64,000 bases of DNA from Chloroflexi bacterium TSY (GTDB taxonomy: Bacteria > Chloroflexota > Anaerolineae > Caldilineales > Caldilineaceae). Shown here piece by piece: positions 1-9,604 of this stretch. Each line of letters starts with the position of its first letter. Positions within the stretch are counted from its first letter, which is position 1. The position numbers and the translations under genes were made by a program. The DNA lies in assembly GCA_019217005.1 (NCBI GenBank), contig JAHBNG010000009.1:146054-210053 (forward strand), read 5' to 3'. The notes beneath the pieces are model-generated. The model did no database searches and was not told the DNA's origin. It worked only from the letters and a program-made list of their open reading frames with translations.

Positions 1-211
1 CATGAAAGCGGCTGACCTGACGATCTGCCAAAGAAATATCACATTCATCGCTTCGACCGATGGTCAATGGTCGAGTGTGACTAAGTGGCCAACGCCTTCC
101 TGTTTCGCCACCACTCTGCAAAACGAGCATTGCGCTTTCAACGCTCATTGTTCTGGGATTTATCTGTGCAACATCCTGTGTAGGTTCGATACTGAGCGAC
201 TCTGTAGACAT
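1..211 (-). CDS. FHA-domain protein, N-terminal part (runs off window)
   Basis: Read on the minus strand from ATG at 211-209, an open frame of 70 codons runs to the window edge. After about 30 variable residues it contains an FHA signature: [25 protein letters not shown], with the GRS, the S-L-x-D and the S-R-x-H blocks that bind phosphothreonine peptides. AGAGGG lies just upstream of the ATG. FHA domains read out Ser/Thr phosphorylation, and a Ser/Thr kinase is transcribed divergently from 674, so the pair probably forms one signalling unit (inference). The rest of the protein is outside the window, so its output domain is unknown. Confidence 0.8.
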   Translation of the reverse strand, partial: MSTESLSIEPTQDVAQINPRTMSVESAMLVLQSGGETGRRWPLSHTRPLTIGRSDECDISLADRQVSRFH

Positions 212-673
212 TCAATCCCTCTATTTTCTCAACATGATTCAATTGACAGAACTAATCAGTTGATCGATAATAACACAATTTCAAACGGACTCTGATAGTA
301 TTCAGAAATTCATGAATCAATTGTTTTGTTTATATTTTTTCGTATCTTGTTTTGATCGTAAGTTGAGGGCAAGTGATGGAGTCTAGTCGAAACTGAATAT
401 CTTTAGTATCAGATATGATCCATCGCTTACCTCTGCAGTCATAATTTTTCTTGAATGTAGGAGAACTAGTAAATCATTTTTGATTGATTGCTGCAAAAAT
501 GAGATAGGCTGATTCTACATAATTGAAGAAACCGAGTAGACAAATAAAAATTTGAGAGTGTAGCGTACAGCAAGCAAACTCATATCCATGTATAATTTCA
601 GGCATGAGCGTGTGAATGTAGTGATTATACCGAAAAATAGATCACAAGGAAAATGGGGGTTGAGACGTAGTTC
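212..673. other. Divergent intergenic region between FHA and kinase genes
   Basis: About 460 AT-rich bases separate the divergent FHA and kinase genes. A TATAAT box at 591-596 is a possible -10 for the kinase, but no convincing -35 is seen. I see no repeat, RNA gene or other coding frame here. Confidence 0.4.
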
Positions 674-1687
674 GTGCAAACGATTTTAGAACCCGGGACA
701 ACACTGCGCGACCGATACGAGATTAGTGAACTTGTCGGCCAAGGCGGAGGTGGAGCCGTTTATAAAGCGACCGACCAGCGGCTCGAGGGTCGAATCTGCG
801 CGATTAAGGAAAACGTACCTCTGATCAATGCTCAAACATCAGATGAACTGGAGAAGATGGCAGAGCAATTTCGGGCAGAGGCAAGCATCCTCGCCAGGCT
901 TGATCATCCAAATTTACCCAAGGTATCAGATTATTTCTCGATCGATGGACGCGAATATCTAGTCATGGATTATGTGTCCGGCCGCGATTTACAAGAAATC
1001 ATTCGCCAAGCACAACGCCGAGGTGAAAAGCTTAAAGAATCGGAAGTATTGGGTTGGGCCATGCAGTTGTTAGATGCAATTGAGTATTTGCATAGCCAAG
1101 ATCCGCCTGTTTTGCACAAAGACATCAAACCTGCCAATATCAAAGTCACCCCTCATGGTATTATTAAGCTTGTCGATTTTGGTCTAGTCAAGTTCCTACA
1201 AGACGATGATAGTCGCACAGTAACAGTCATTCAAGGGCGAGGAACTGCCGCGTATACGCCTTTAGAACAATATGGCAGTGGTACCGGCTTTACAGACACC
1301 CGCAGCGACATCTATAGTTTTGCTGCAACTCTTTATCATCTATTAGCGGGTGACCCACCCATAGATGCCAAAGAGCGTTTTTTGCATCCAGGCAGCCTTG
1401 TCTCTCTGCGGCAGATCAACCCATCAATTTCTCCGCGCGTTGAGCGTTCAATTTTCCAAGGGCTTTCGATGCATCCCAATGAACGACCATCAAGTGCGCG
1501 TTCAATGCGAGATCTGTTGGTCGGCTCGAAAATGCCACTTCCCCCTGCCACTGTGACAATCGAAAATCCAACTAAGGGATGGCTAACGATAATAAAGGAG
1601 AATCTAGTACTCGTTGGTGCAGCGGCAGCCCTCTTAGTGATAGCGACTATCCTCAGCGTCTTTCCTCCCCAATTTACAGTCCCATAG
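674..1687 (+). CDS. Membrane-anchored Ser/Thr protein kinase
   Basis: A 337-residue Hanks-type kinase, read from GTG 674. Visible motifs in order are the glycine loop [10 protein letters not shown], the ATP-binding lysine in CAIKEN, the catalytic loop [10 protein letters not shown] (K replaces the usual Arg of HRD, as in many non-RD kinases), the metal-binding DFG in LVDFGLVK, and an activation segment ending in YTPLEQY. A single hydrophobic segment (about residues 312-331) lies close to the C-terminus, so the kinase is cytoplasmic with a tail anchor and almost nothing outside; there is no PASTA or other sensor domain. The divergent FHA gene is a plausible substrate or reader. Confidence 0.93.
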   Translation: MQTILEPGTTLRDRYEISELVGQGGGGAVYKATDQRLEGRICAIKENVPLINAQTSDELEKMAEQFRAEASILARLDHPNLPKVSDYFSIDGREYLVMDYVSGRDLQEIIRQAQRRGEKLKESEVLGWAMQLLDAIEYLHSQDPPVLHKDIKPANIKVTPHGIIKLVDFGLVKFLQDDDSRTVTVIQGRGTAAYTPLEQYGSGTGFTDTRSDIYSFAATLYHLLAGDPPIDAKERFLHPGSLVSLRQINPSISPRVERSIFQGLSMHPNERPSSARSMRDLLVGSKMPLPPATVTIENPTKGWLTIIKENLVLVGAAAALLVIATILSVFPPQFTVP

Positions 1688-1727
1688 GATAAGAATCAAA
1701 TAGTCGTAGAAATTGAGGCATAAAACT

Positions 1728-2681
1728 ATGAATACAGTTGTCCAATCTTCGACCAAATCGGTGACAATTGGACCTGAGTATCCTTTTGTTACAATTGGAG
1801 AAAGGATTAATCCGACAAACCGTAAACGGCTCGAAGCCGAAATGCTTGCCGGTGATCTTCGCCGTGTGGAGCGTGATGCGCTTGCCCAAGTTCAAGCAGG
1901 TGCACACATTTTGGATGTCAATGTTGGCGTCACGAGCGTCGAACCCGATAAGACTGAACCGGAATTGATGGTCCAATGTATAGAATTAGTCCAATCCATC
2001 ACCGATTTGCCTCTTTGTATTGATAGCAGCGTTGTGCCGGCGCTCATAGCCGGTTTAAAGGTTGCAAAAGGGCGTCCCATTCTTAATAGCGTAACTGGTG
2101 AAGAAGAGCGACTCGAAGCAATTTTGCCTGTTGTTGCTGAATATAAGGTTCCTGTCATTGCAATCAGTAATGATGAGGAGGGTATTAGCTATGATCCAAC
2201 TGTACGTTTTGCTGTAGCGAAGAAAATTGTAGAACGAGCTGTTCATTATGGCATTCCGCGTGAGGATGTGATTATCGATCCTCTGGCCATGCCAGTTGGT
2301 GCTGTACGAACCGCTGGTATCGATCTCTTTAATATTGTGCGGATGGTGCGCGATGAATTGGGCTGCAATACAGTTTGTGGTGCAAGCAATATTAGCTTTG
2401 GTTTGCCGACACGTAACGTGATCAATAGCGCCTTTATTACGATGGCGATCGGTGCAGGGATGACGAGCGCAATCGTAAACGTCCTTGAATCAGAAGTACG
2501 CCACTCTATTTATGCTGCGGATGTTCTAATGGGGCAAGATGAGGATTGTATACGCTACTTGACCGCTATGCGTCAAGAAGCCGCCAAAACGACTGATGGT
2601 CAAAAAATGGATGCAGGTCGAGATCGTCGGGCCGCTCGCGAAGCTCGCCGTGCTGCTCGTGAAGCTCGTCAAACTAGGTGA
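1728..2681 (+). CDS. Methyltetrahydrofolate methyltransferase-like pterin-binding protein
   Basis: A pterin-binding TIM-barrel protein of the dihydropteroate synthase superfamily, closest in motif to methyltetrahydrofolate:corrinoid methyltransferases (MtgA/AcsE/MetH-barrel type). Seen are the opening TIGERINPTNRKR, HILDVNVG, LCIDSS, ILNSVTGEE, a conserved DPL, and the Asn of CGASNISFGLP. The ATG at 1728 is preferred over the upstream TTG at 1713 because GAGG at 1715-1718 is then placed as ribosome binding site. The C-terminus carries an odd basic Arg-Ala-rich tail (RRAAREARRAAREARQ) not needed for the barrel. No corrinoid protein gene is adjacent, so the methyl acceptor is unknown. A MetE-like gene is at 55338. 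Confidence 0.88.
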   Translation: MNTVVQSSTKSVTIGPEYPFVTIGERINPTNRKRLEAEMLAGDLRRVERDALAQVQAGAHILDVNVGVTSVEPDKTEPELMVQCIELVQSITDLPLCIDSSVVPALIAGLKVAKGRPILNSVTGEEERLEAILPVVAEYKVPVIAISNDEEGISYDPTVRFAVAKKIVERAVHYGIPREDVIIDPLAMPVGAVRTAGIDLFNIVRMVRDELGCNTVCGASNISFGLPTRNVINSAFITMAIGAGMTSAIVNVLESEVRHSIYAADVLMGQDEDCIRYLTAMRQEAAKTTDGQKMDAGRDRRAAREARRAAREARQTR

Positions 2682-4137
2682 TGCGAATTTAAAGCACACG
2701 CGGTCTCGCTACTGCCGGAATGGAGTAAAGATATTAGGTAAAAATAAATCTGTTTGTTCTTTACTTTCTGGTAAAGGCTTGAGTGACAAAGGGCAAACCG
2801 AAAGGGGCGGAAAAAAGAATCCACCCTGAAAAAACGGGATAAAATGTAAAAATAGTGCTCGGCTAGTTTAAGCAGCGGCATTGAGGCGGCGATGAGCGAG
2901 AACGCCTTTAGGGAAATGGTGTGAAACCGAGGCCTTTTCCGAAAGTCAGGGTCGAGTTGGTCAGGAGTTGGAAAAGAGCACTCGAGAGAACACGGCGCAG
3001 CCTGCCGGGAGTGGATTGAGGCTCTCGATCCCAGTAGCCAGTCGGTATGGGAGGAAGAGAAGCGGCTAAATGGGAAAGAAGATTGCCAGCAAGCAGCCCC
3101 AGTTCAGGTAAGCGGAAACAAGCCTCATCGGCATGAACAAATTGACGATGTAAGCCAATCATCTGCTTGGAAGCCAAGGGGGGATGTTCAACAGGCCAGC
3201 GTTCCAGGTAGACAAGATAAATGGTTTCAGGCTGCAAAGTCATAACGGTCGCCAAAACCAAAGGTGTGTTGTAGGCCGGATCCTGAATGACGTAAATCGA
3301 GTAGGTACGGTTGGCTGTATCCACCTTGGTTGTTCTGGGGACGAGATTGTGCCATGCTTGATAGCAAATCAGGCGACCACTATAGAAAGCGACCAGACGA
3401 GTCCGGAGTTGTAGCCTCGAGTCGCTTTCCCTTATAGCTGCGAGAGCGGTCGCACAATATCACCATATTCAGGTGGTCTGCCTTTTTCTTTGCGTTTGGG
3501 GAACTCATTGCGGCGCACTGTGCAGTTAATGGCTTCCCGCAGGACAAATCGGTCGATGCCGCTTTCTAGCATTTCTCTGATTGTAAACCCGGCATCGACC
3601 ACCGCCACTTCGTCTGACTCCAGTGATTTCTTCGTCTCTTTCAGCAGCTTTTCCGAAACTCACTTTCCTTTGTTCCAACCGTGCATCTCATGATTGCCTT
3701 GAGCAGTGGCACTCGCTTCCCGCCTATCTCCCCCGAGCTTATCATCACTCCAAAGATGAGCGCGGGCAATGCCCGACGAGCCGTTGAGTTATAGAGTCGG
3801 TTCACTTTCCCTTGCAGCTTCGGTCGCCAGAACCCTGTGATATCTATGCTTTTCACTCGGTACCCTTCTAACTTTTTTGCCTCCCATTCCCCTTTCCACT
3901 TCTTCTTGCCACGACCCCAGCAGACTCAGTAGATCCAAATTTCAGGTTTTGAGAGAGAATTCTGGCTAAACAGTTGACATAAATACAAATTTGCCGGTCG
4001 ATATCTAGTTTTTGCGTTAGATTTGGGCGATTTTCAGATATGAAATAGGTTGTTTTCTGTAACCGAAATCTGAATAAATGACTCCAAAATCCCTGCAATC
4101 TCGACTGAAAATAGCCAAAAACGCCAAATTTGGATCT

Positions 4138-5732
4138 GCCCTGAAAAAAAGGGCAGCAAGAGAAGAGAGAGAGGGGTTAAAGGCCGCGTTGAATAAGAAG
4201 CGGGTCCAAGTTGACCCGCCAGAGTGGGTGGCGTCGTTGCCTGTGCCCAACGCAAATCAGTTGTAGTGAGCACCGTACTTAGGCGGTCGGTGCCAAGAAA
4301 ACCTTGAAGCCGAGGGACTCGAGGGTTTTGAGTGCGCCGGCCTTGTGCATGCTCCTTGCGTCGTTTGAGAAAGAAGTCGCCGCCGAGTTCTTCAAAGACG
4401 GCATCGGGCTTGTCGATGAGATGATAGACGATGGTCAAGATGGAATGGGCCACGGCAATAGCTGCCCGCTTGGCTCCGCGTCGTGCCTTGAGACGGTGGA
4501 ACTGTGCGGCGAGATAGGTGTCCTTGGTGCGAGAGGCGGCCCAAGCCGCTTCAACGAGGGCGGTGACTAACCATTTCTGGCCCTTTCGTCGGCGACCACT
4601 CTTGCGTTTGCCCGCCGATTCGTTGTTGCCAGGACAGACACAAGCCCAGGAGGCCAGTTTCTTAGCTGAGGGCCAGCTTTCGACCGAGGACCGATCTCCG
4701 CCAGAATTATCTCGGCGACGACTCGCCCCACACCGGGAATGGCATCTAGGCGTGCGATGAGGTCAGCATGCGGAGCCATGAGGACCCCAATCTGTTGATT
4801 GAGGGCATCAATGCGTACATTCAGGTGATCGAGATGATGCAGAACTTCTTGCAGCATAAAACGATGATGAGGACGGACCAGTCCCGTCAACGCATCAACC
4901 AACTGGGGAATCTTGGCCCGCAGCCGCTTTTGTGCCAAGTCAGCCATGGCTTCTGGGTCCATCTCATCTGCAATCAGGGCCTCGATCATCTGGCGTGCCG
5001 ATACACCTTGGATGCTCGTGACCACCGATCCCAACTTGACGTTGGCATCTTCCAACACCTTATGCAGGCGATTGACTGCCGCACTCTTCTCTTGCAAGAG
5101 ACGCGTCCGATAGCGCGTCAGGTCTCGCAAGTCCCTTTGCTCCACATCTGGAATGAAACTGCGCTCCAGCAGTCCATAACTCATCAGTTTCGTGATCCAG
5201 GCCGCATCGCTCTCATCCGTCTTGCGACCAGGCACCTGTGCCAGATGGCGGGCATTCACAATCCAGACCTCAAAATGCTCATGCAACACATTGTAGATCG
5301 GTTTCCAATACACTCCCGTACTCTCCATCGCCACATGCGTGATCCCATACGACGACAGCCACGACCTCAACCCCTCCAACTCGACCGTCGTTGTCCCAAA
5401 TCGCTTGCGCACCTGCTCCATCCTCCTGATTCATCTACCACACACGCCACTACCATCCGCTTGTGAACATCCAGGCCGCTGCACTTCGGAAACATCACTT
5501 CCATCTTCCTTTCCTTTCGCAGCCGCTTATGTACCCGATTGTGAGCACAGTCTGCCCTGCGTGTTTCGTCCCGAGGAACGTCCACATCCCGTGGTGCGTC
5601 GGTGTACACCAATCTAGCTACTGAGCGTTCTTTACTTGACCACGGACCTTTCCCGATTTCTGTTCGGCGGCTGCCACCACACTTTAACACATTTTTCATC
5701 CCCTGTTGTGTTGGCTCACCGCATGTTTATCT
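4138..5732. mobile_element. IS110-family element nested in the 217-bp element
   Basis: About 1.6 kb lies between two ATCT tetranucleotides (4134-4137 and 5729-5732) that occur once in the uninterrupted 217-bp element. It encodes a DEDD/IS110-type transposase on the minus strand. There are no obvious terminal inverted repeats, as expected for IS110. Non-coding ends of roughly 150 bp (4138-4290) and 225 bp (5505-5728) flank the gene; in this family one such end encodes the guide (bridge/seek) RNA. Confidence 0.85.
4300..5504 (-). pseudogene. IS110-family transposase, frameshifted
   Basis: The frame starts at ATG 5504 behind AAAGGAAAGGAAG with MEVMFPKCSGLDVHKR (first catalytic Asp), and shifts frame near 5415. 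It continues with VAMESTGVYW (Glu) and KTDESDAAW (the Asp-x-x-Asp pair), then a helical region, then IPGVGRVVAEIILAEIG typical of the Transposase_20 part. A further shift near 4620-4680 leads to CPGNNESAGKRKSG-like and AVAHSILTIVYHLIDKP in other frames. All expected family blocks are present in order, but at least two or three frame breaks mean it is not translated intact as read. Confidence 0.85.
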
Positions 5733-6187
5733 ACTGAGACTTGTGATATCCCATGATCCATATCGAAAGCTCCACCAGCTTCGCCGGAGCTCCTCATCTT
5801 CAAACCCGCTTTCTTTCAATGCGCTATGGATTGCTCCTCGACTTTTCAGAAACGACCCATTCAGCATTGCCCACATCAGACGCATTACATTTACGTTTGT
5901 TCCCATCGGCGTTACTTGCAATACATTCATCAGTACTGCTATAGTTATTTCTGGCGCGGTTAGCATTCCTTCCTCCTTTTTGGGTTCTCTACCTTTAGGA
6001 TGAACTGCTAACCGCTTTTTGTCACATTTCTCACCTCATCTCTTTTCTTTTACCAGAAAGTAAAGTTGTTTGCGGTAGGTGGATTCGTCGAATTTGTTTG
6101 ATTCATGCGAGTAAGTGCGACATGTATAAAGAAATTTTATTGATGAATTTTGCGCAATTAATACATATCGTATTGACATGTGAAAAT

Positions 6188-6217
6188 TTGCGCGAATGGA
6201 AATCCGACTGCTATAAT
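6188..6217 (+). promoter_or_regulatory. Possible promoter of the ATP synthase operon
   Basis: TTGCGC at 6188-6193 and a perfect TATAAT at 6212-6217 are 18 bases apart, with transcription expected near 6224 and the first gene starting at 6246. The -35 match is only partial. This is the only good -10 in the gap between IS copy A and the operon. Confidence 0.45.
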
Positions 6218-6245
6218 CGAGCCACGTCAGCATTGGAACGCTATT

Positions 6246-6518
6246 ATGCATGAGCCACGTCTAAATGTAGGTTATTTAACACGACTTGTTTTACTGCTTA
6301 TGCTTCTGCCCCTTGGGATTGGGGTTGCAGCTGATCTGATATTAGATTTGACGCCATTTGTTACAATTGCCACAGGGATAATCTTTATTCCGGTGGCATC
6401 ATTTTTCGTGACAAGGGCATCCCTTTCTGAGCTCAATAAAGTGATCCAAGCTGTGTCCCCCGATGATGTAAATAATGGAATTAGCGTAGAGCAAGTTAAT
6501 TCAGATAAAGTTAACTAA
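6246..6518 (+). CDS. AtpZ/AtpI-like small membrane protein
   Basis: A 90-residue protein with two hydrophobic segments (about 12-31 and 36-55) joined by a short turn containing the D of AADLILDLTP. This matches the two-helix AtpZ/AtpI proteins that precede F-type ATP synthase genes and help assemble the c-ring or supply ions. ATG 6246 was chosen over a start at 6180 because the extra N-terminal residues are not family-like and the promoter lies inside that stretch. The C-terminus is a short polar tail. Position directly before atpB supports the call; sequence identity to AtpZ is modest. Confidence 0.7.
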   Translation: MHEPRLNVGYLTRLVLLLMLLPLGIGVAADLILDLTPFVTIATGIIFIPVASFFVTRASLSELNKVIQAVSPDDVNNGISVEQVNSDKVN

Positions 6519-6679
6519 CGTTTTGCAGCAACTGCCATGAATTAAAGTCACTGAAATTTTGTGCAATCTATTTTACGCTTGTTAAGAAGGTTGCATAGAG
6601 TTAACTTTCTATATAGTTAATTGGATGTGACGGGAAAGAATGCAAACTTGCTGCCCATTTCCCAGAGAGGGAGCTGAGC

Positions 6680-7906
6680 GTGACTTCCGACAAACATGAA
6701 CTGTCAGAACAATCCGAATTAGAAGCATCTGAATCCACACCTGCCGAATCATCACCCGTTGAATCAATGCCAGAGAGATCGGCATCATCTGCTGATGGGC
6801 CATTGGCTCAAGCACTTAACAATGACTTTATAGATAGATTGGAAAACATAAATAAGGCCATTAGCCAGCGCATTCAGAGTAGCCCACGTACCTCAACCAT
6901 GATCTTATTTGGGGTTCTACTCTTGCTCATTAGTATCCTGATGAAAATCGTTGGCGCTGTCCCAACACCTCATGTATCAATTGGGGCAGAAGCACTGTTC
7001 GATGGTGGTTGGGTGACAAACTCATTTATCCACACAATTATTGTTGATGTTATCTTGATCGCCTTGGCCTATTTTGCCACGCGCAGAATGCAACTGATTC
7101 CGAGTGGTTTTCAGAATTTCGTCGAGGCGGTTATCGAATACCTATACAGCTTTTGTGAGAGTGTTGCTGGTCATGATGCTCGACGATATGCACCTTGGGC
7201 ATTGACGGTTTTTCTTCTCATTATCGTCAGTAACTGGTCTGGTTTAATCCCTGGTGTAGGTAGCATTGGTATTCGGCATATTCCCGCACATCAGGAAGAT
7301 GGTGAAGGAGGTAAAGGTGAGGATAGTCAGTCAGATGATAGTCATGGTCTGGCTCCCAACCAGATCGAGATCGCTGGGACTATCTTGAACTTGGATGACC
7401 AACTTGCTATGTCTGATGGTAGCATGGTAATCAGTGAATCTGTTGCTAAAAATCCCGCACCGATTGAAGCTGAGGAAGGACATGGTAAGTTTATTCCGCT
7501 TTTGCGTCCGCCAAGCGCCGATCTGAACTTTACTTTTGCATTGGCGATTGCGACCATGGTCATGGTTCAGATACACGGTGTTCGTGCTTTGGGGGCCGGT
7601 TACTTTAAGAAGTTCTGGAACACAAGTGGCGAAGGCGCCATGAAGGGCGTGAACATCTTTGTTTCAGTTCTGGAATTCATTAGTGAAGTTTCCCGTATCT
7701 TAACATTTGCCTTTCGTCTTTTTGGTAACATCTTTGCCGGTGAAGTTGTATTAGCCACAATGGCGTTCCTCGTTGCTTTCTTGCTTCCCATTCCATTCTA
7801 CTTCTTGGAATTGTTTGTTGGATTTGTGCAATCGATGGTTTTCATGATGCTGGCGCTTATCTTTTTCTCGCTTGCAACTGTTAGCCATGATGGCGATCAT
7901 CATTAG
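6680..7906 (+). CDS. atpB: ATP synthase F0 subunit a, extended form
   Basis: Subunit a forms the half-channels for the coupling ion next to the c-ring. The core is clear: [10 protein letters not shown], the helix with the essential Arg in [13 protein letters not shown], and a final [17 protein letters not shown]. At 408 residues it is far longer than the usual 230-290. It has about 75 extra N-terminal residues rich in Ser/Glu/Pro, and an insertion of roughly 85 residues (about 203-285) between two membrane segments that is acidic ([18 protein letters not shown]) and has no hydrophobic stretch. Start is GTG 6680 with AGGGAG upstream. It is the first structural gene of the operon. Confidence 0.96.
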   Translation: MTSDKHELSEQSELEASESTPAESSPVESMPERSASSADGPLAQALNNDFIDRLENINKAISQRIQSSPRTSTMILFGVLLLLISILMKIVGAVPTPHVSIGAEALFDGGWVTNSFIHTIIVDVILIALAYFATRRMQLIPSGFQNFVEAVIEYLYSFCESVAGHDARRYAPWALTVFLLIIVSNWSGLIPGVGSIGIRHIPAHQEDGEGGKGEDSQSDDSHGLAPNQIEIAGTILNLDDQLAMSDGSMVISESVAKNPAPIEAEEGHGKFIPLLRPPSADLNFTFALAIATMVMVQIHGVRALGAGYFKKFWNTSGEGAMKGVNIFVSVLEFISEVSRILTFAFRLFGNIFAGEVVLATMAFLVAFLLPIPFYFLELFVGFVQSMVFMMLALIFFSLATVSHDGDHH

Positions 7907-7928
7907 AAAAACCTTCATCTGTAAATTT

Positions 7929-8006
7929 GAGTGTGTACCACAAAGTGTGTAAATGAACATTGCTCAGCCAAAGAACCGCTGCATTTACACACTTTGGGAC
8001 ACACTC
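7929..8006 (+). repeat. H-family hairpin repeat, copy H1 (upstream of atpE)
   Basis: An imperfect palindrome of 78 bp. Its left arm contains CAAAGTGTGTAAATG and its right arm CATTTACACACTTTG, flanked by GAGTGTGT and ACACACTC, with a loop of about 26 bases. Two related copies are at 32787-32864 and 27575-27657, all in the same orientation directly upstream of a gene. This one separates atpB from atpE. Confidence 0.85.
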
Positions 8007-8073
8007 TCGTAAATTTAGACAGAAGCTTAAAAATTTATAACCTTTTAAAACATTTAATTGATAAAGGAGATAA

Positions 8074-8304
<231 letters not shown>

Positions 8305-8309
8305 TCGAG

Positions 8310-8330
8310 AAACCAGTTTATTTCTGGTTC
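8310..8330 (+). terminator. Short stem-loop between atpE and atpF
   Basis: AACCAG-tttattt-CTGGTT directly after the atpE stop codon. The stem is only 6-7 bp and there is no clean U-run, so it is more likely a partial terminator or mRNA-stabilising hairpin than a full stop. Confidence 0.45.
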
Positions 8331-8497
8331 AATCGGTACAGACAAAATCTGTGGACTCATCTACGATAAACACGCATTAATACTTTGGTTGTGATTCTAT
8401 TTTGAACAATCTATTTTCAGACAAAGCGTGATGTTGTTATACCCCACACGATTCAGTAGATGAACAAACGAGTAATAAGCAGAACAGGAGGCTGATC

Positions 8498-9004
8498 TTG
8501 GGCGAAATTACACATCAATTAGGATTAGAGGGGGGACTATTTCTTTCCCAACTGGTCAATTTTGGTATCATGCTAGTGGTATTGAGTTCGCTACTCTACA
8601 ATCCTGTTCTTAATATGTTGAACGAACGTAAAGAACGGATTGCACAAAGTATGAAGGATGCTGAACGCGTTTCACAGGCAGCTGCCGAAGCAGAACAAGA
8701 AAAGGTAGCTATTTTAGAGGAAGCTCGACGCGAAGCACAAGAGATTCGCGCGAATGCGACGCGGGAAGAAGAGAGAATTGCGAATGAAATTCGTGGTCGG
8801 GCTGAGCAAGAAGCCACCGAAATTCGCATGAAAGCACAAGAAGATGCAAAGACACAGGTCGAAGCTGCAATGGCCGACGCAAATAAGCAGATTGCCGATC
8901 TAGCGATTTTGGCCACCGAGCAACTTCTGGGTAAAGAATTGGCTCAGAAAGATGAACAACGTCGATTTGTTACAGAGTTTCTCGAGCAGAATGGGAGCGC
9001 TTAA
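8498..9004 (+). CDS. atpF: ATP synthase F0 subunit b
   Basis: A 168-residue peripheral-stalk subunit. One N-terminal membrane helix (about 15-32, [19 protein letters not shown]) is followed by a long charged Ala/Glu/Arg-rich coiled coil that links F0 to the delta subunit on F1. It starts at TTG 8498, preceded by AGGAGG at the right distance. Its stop codon is directly followed by the ATG of atpH, with no spacer. Confidence 0.95.
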   Translation: MGEITHQLGLEGGLFLSQLVNFGIMLVVLSSLLYNPVLNMLNERKERIAQSMKDAERVSQAAAEAEQEKVAILEEARREAQEIRANATREEERIANEIRGRAEQEATEIRMKAQEDAKTQVEAAMADANKQIADLAILATEQLLGKELAQKDEQRRFVTEFLEQNGSA

Positions 9005-9535
9005 ATGAGTAGCAAGACTGGACAGGCGCAACAATATGCTCAGGCAATTCTGGCAGCCACAGTCGAACGTTGGCAGACAATCCTAACTGACTCTTCTGAT
9101 GCTTTGGCCGGAGACCAAGGGCTAGCAGATTTATTGGCTGGCAATGGCAATCTAGAAGAGAAAGCTTCGGCCCTGACAAATGCCATATCTGCAACACCAT
9201 CCACAGAAGAGGCAAACTTGCTCAAAATGCTCATTCAGGCTGGAGAGACAGAGATTTTGGCCGATATTGCTGTTGCCTTAACCGAAGCAGCGTCCGGTCA
9301 ATCTGGGCCTCAAACTGCAGAGATTGTTAGCGCAGTTGAGTTGACCGAGACGGAGCAGTCTGCGATTCAACAGAAGCTTGTGGCTGAGTATGGCGATAAT
9401 CTTACATTTGATTTCTCTGTCGATGAATCTCTAATGGGTGGGTTGCGTGTACGTGTTGGTGATCGGTTGACAGATATGTCGATCTCCAGTCGCCTCACTG
9501 CATTGCGCGAACAGATGGCATCAGCCGTACATTAA
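9005..9535 (+). CDS. atpH: ATP synthase F1 subunit delta
   Basis: A 176-residue OSCP/delta protein that joins the b stalk to the top of F1. The N-terminal helical domain (about 1-105) is divergent, as usual. The C-terminal domain carries the family block with VDESLMGGLRVRVGDRLTDMSI followed by a short final helix. It starts immediately after atpF and is 46 bp before the atpA ribosome binding site region. Confidence 0.94.
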   Translation: MSSKTGQAQQYAQAILAATVERWQTILTDSSDALAGDQGLADLLAGNGNLEEKASALTNAISATPSTEEANLLKMLIQAGETEILADIAVALTEAASGQSGPQTAEIVSAVELTETEQSAIQQKLVAEYGDNLTFDFSVDESLMGGLRVRVGDRLTDMSISSRLTALREQMASAVH

Positions 9536-9604
9536 TCATTATTGATTCGGAATCCTTAATAAAAAGGGCCTAAATCGTATTTGCCTTTGACTGGAGGACA
9601 TATT

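Larger units (their letters stand above)
3926..5737. mobile_element. 217-bp inverted-repeat element (MITE-like), copy 1, interrupted
   Basis: Bases 3926-4137 plus 5733-5737 reconstruct a 217-bp element nearly identical to the one at 24133-24349. Its ends are TCAGTAGATCCAAATTT and the inverse. It sits in the IS4 transposase with a 3-bp direct repeat GAC (3923-3925 and 5738-5740); the empty site is visible in IS4 copy B near 27079. It carries no gene of its own. It is interrupted five bases before its right end by the IS110-family element. Confidence 0.88.
2908..5966 (-). pseudogene. IS4-family transposase of copy A, split and frameshifted
   Basis: The reading frame begins at ATG 5966 (MLTAPEITIAVLMNVLQ, preceded by GGAGGA), is cut by the insertion at 3926-5740, and resumes to about 2908. 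The C-terminal piece shows YLERWPVEHPPLASK, which fits the Y-(2)-R-(3)-E-(6)-K signature of IS4-family DDE transposases; an upstream VVDAGFT supplies a candidate catalytic Asp. Besides the insertion there are short indels relative to copy B (a G run of 6 here against 7 there, and two A/T-run differences), so no uninterrupted enzyme is encoded. It cannot be active unless frames are sequencing artefacts and the insertion excises. Confidence 0.85.
2759..6065. mobile_element. IS4-family-like element, copy A, with nested insertions
   Basis: The element is bounded by inverted repeats CTTTACTTTCTGGTAAA (2759 onward, and its complement ending at 6065) and by a perfect 5-bp direct repeat TTGTT at 2754-2758 and 6066-6070. 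A second copy is at 25907-27406. Without its insertion, copy A would be about 1.49 kb, matching copy B. The transposase is on the minus strand. An 1.8-kb foreign segment starts at 3926 and splits it. Confidence 0.9.

Noticed and set aside
2..295. Plus-strand frame of 97 codons at the window start
   Set aside because: The minus strand of the same bases encodes a clear FHA signature; the plus frame has no family-like pattern.
4768..5466. Long plus-strand frame of 232 codons
   Set aside because: It is the antisense of the IS110 transposase, whose motifs are unmistakable on the minus strand.
6173..6217. TTGACA at 6173 with TATAAT at 6212 as one promoter
   Set aside because: The spacing is 33 bases, too long for a sigma-70 type promoter; TTGCGC at 6188 fits better.
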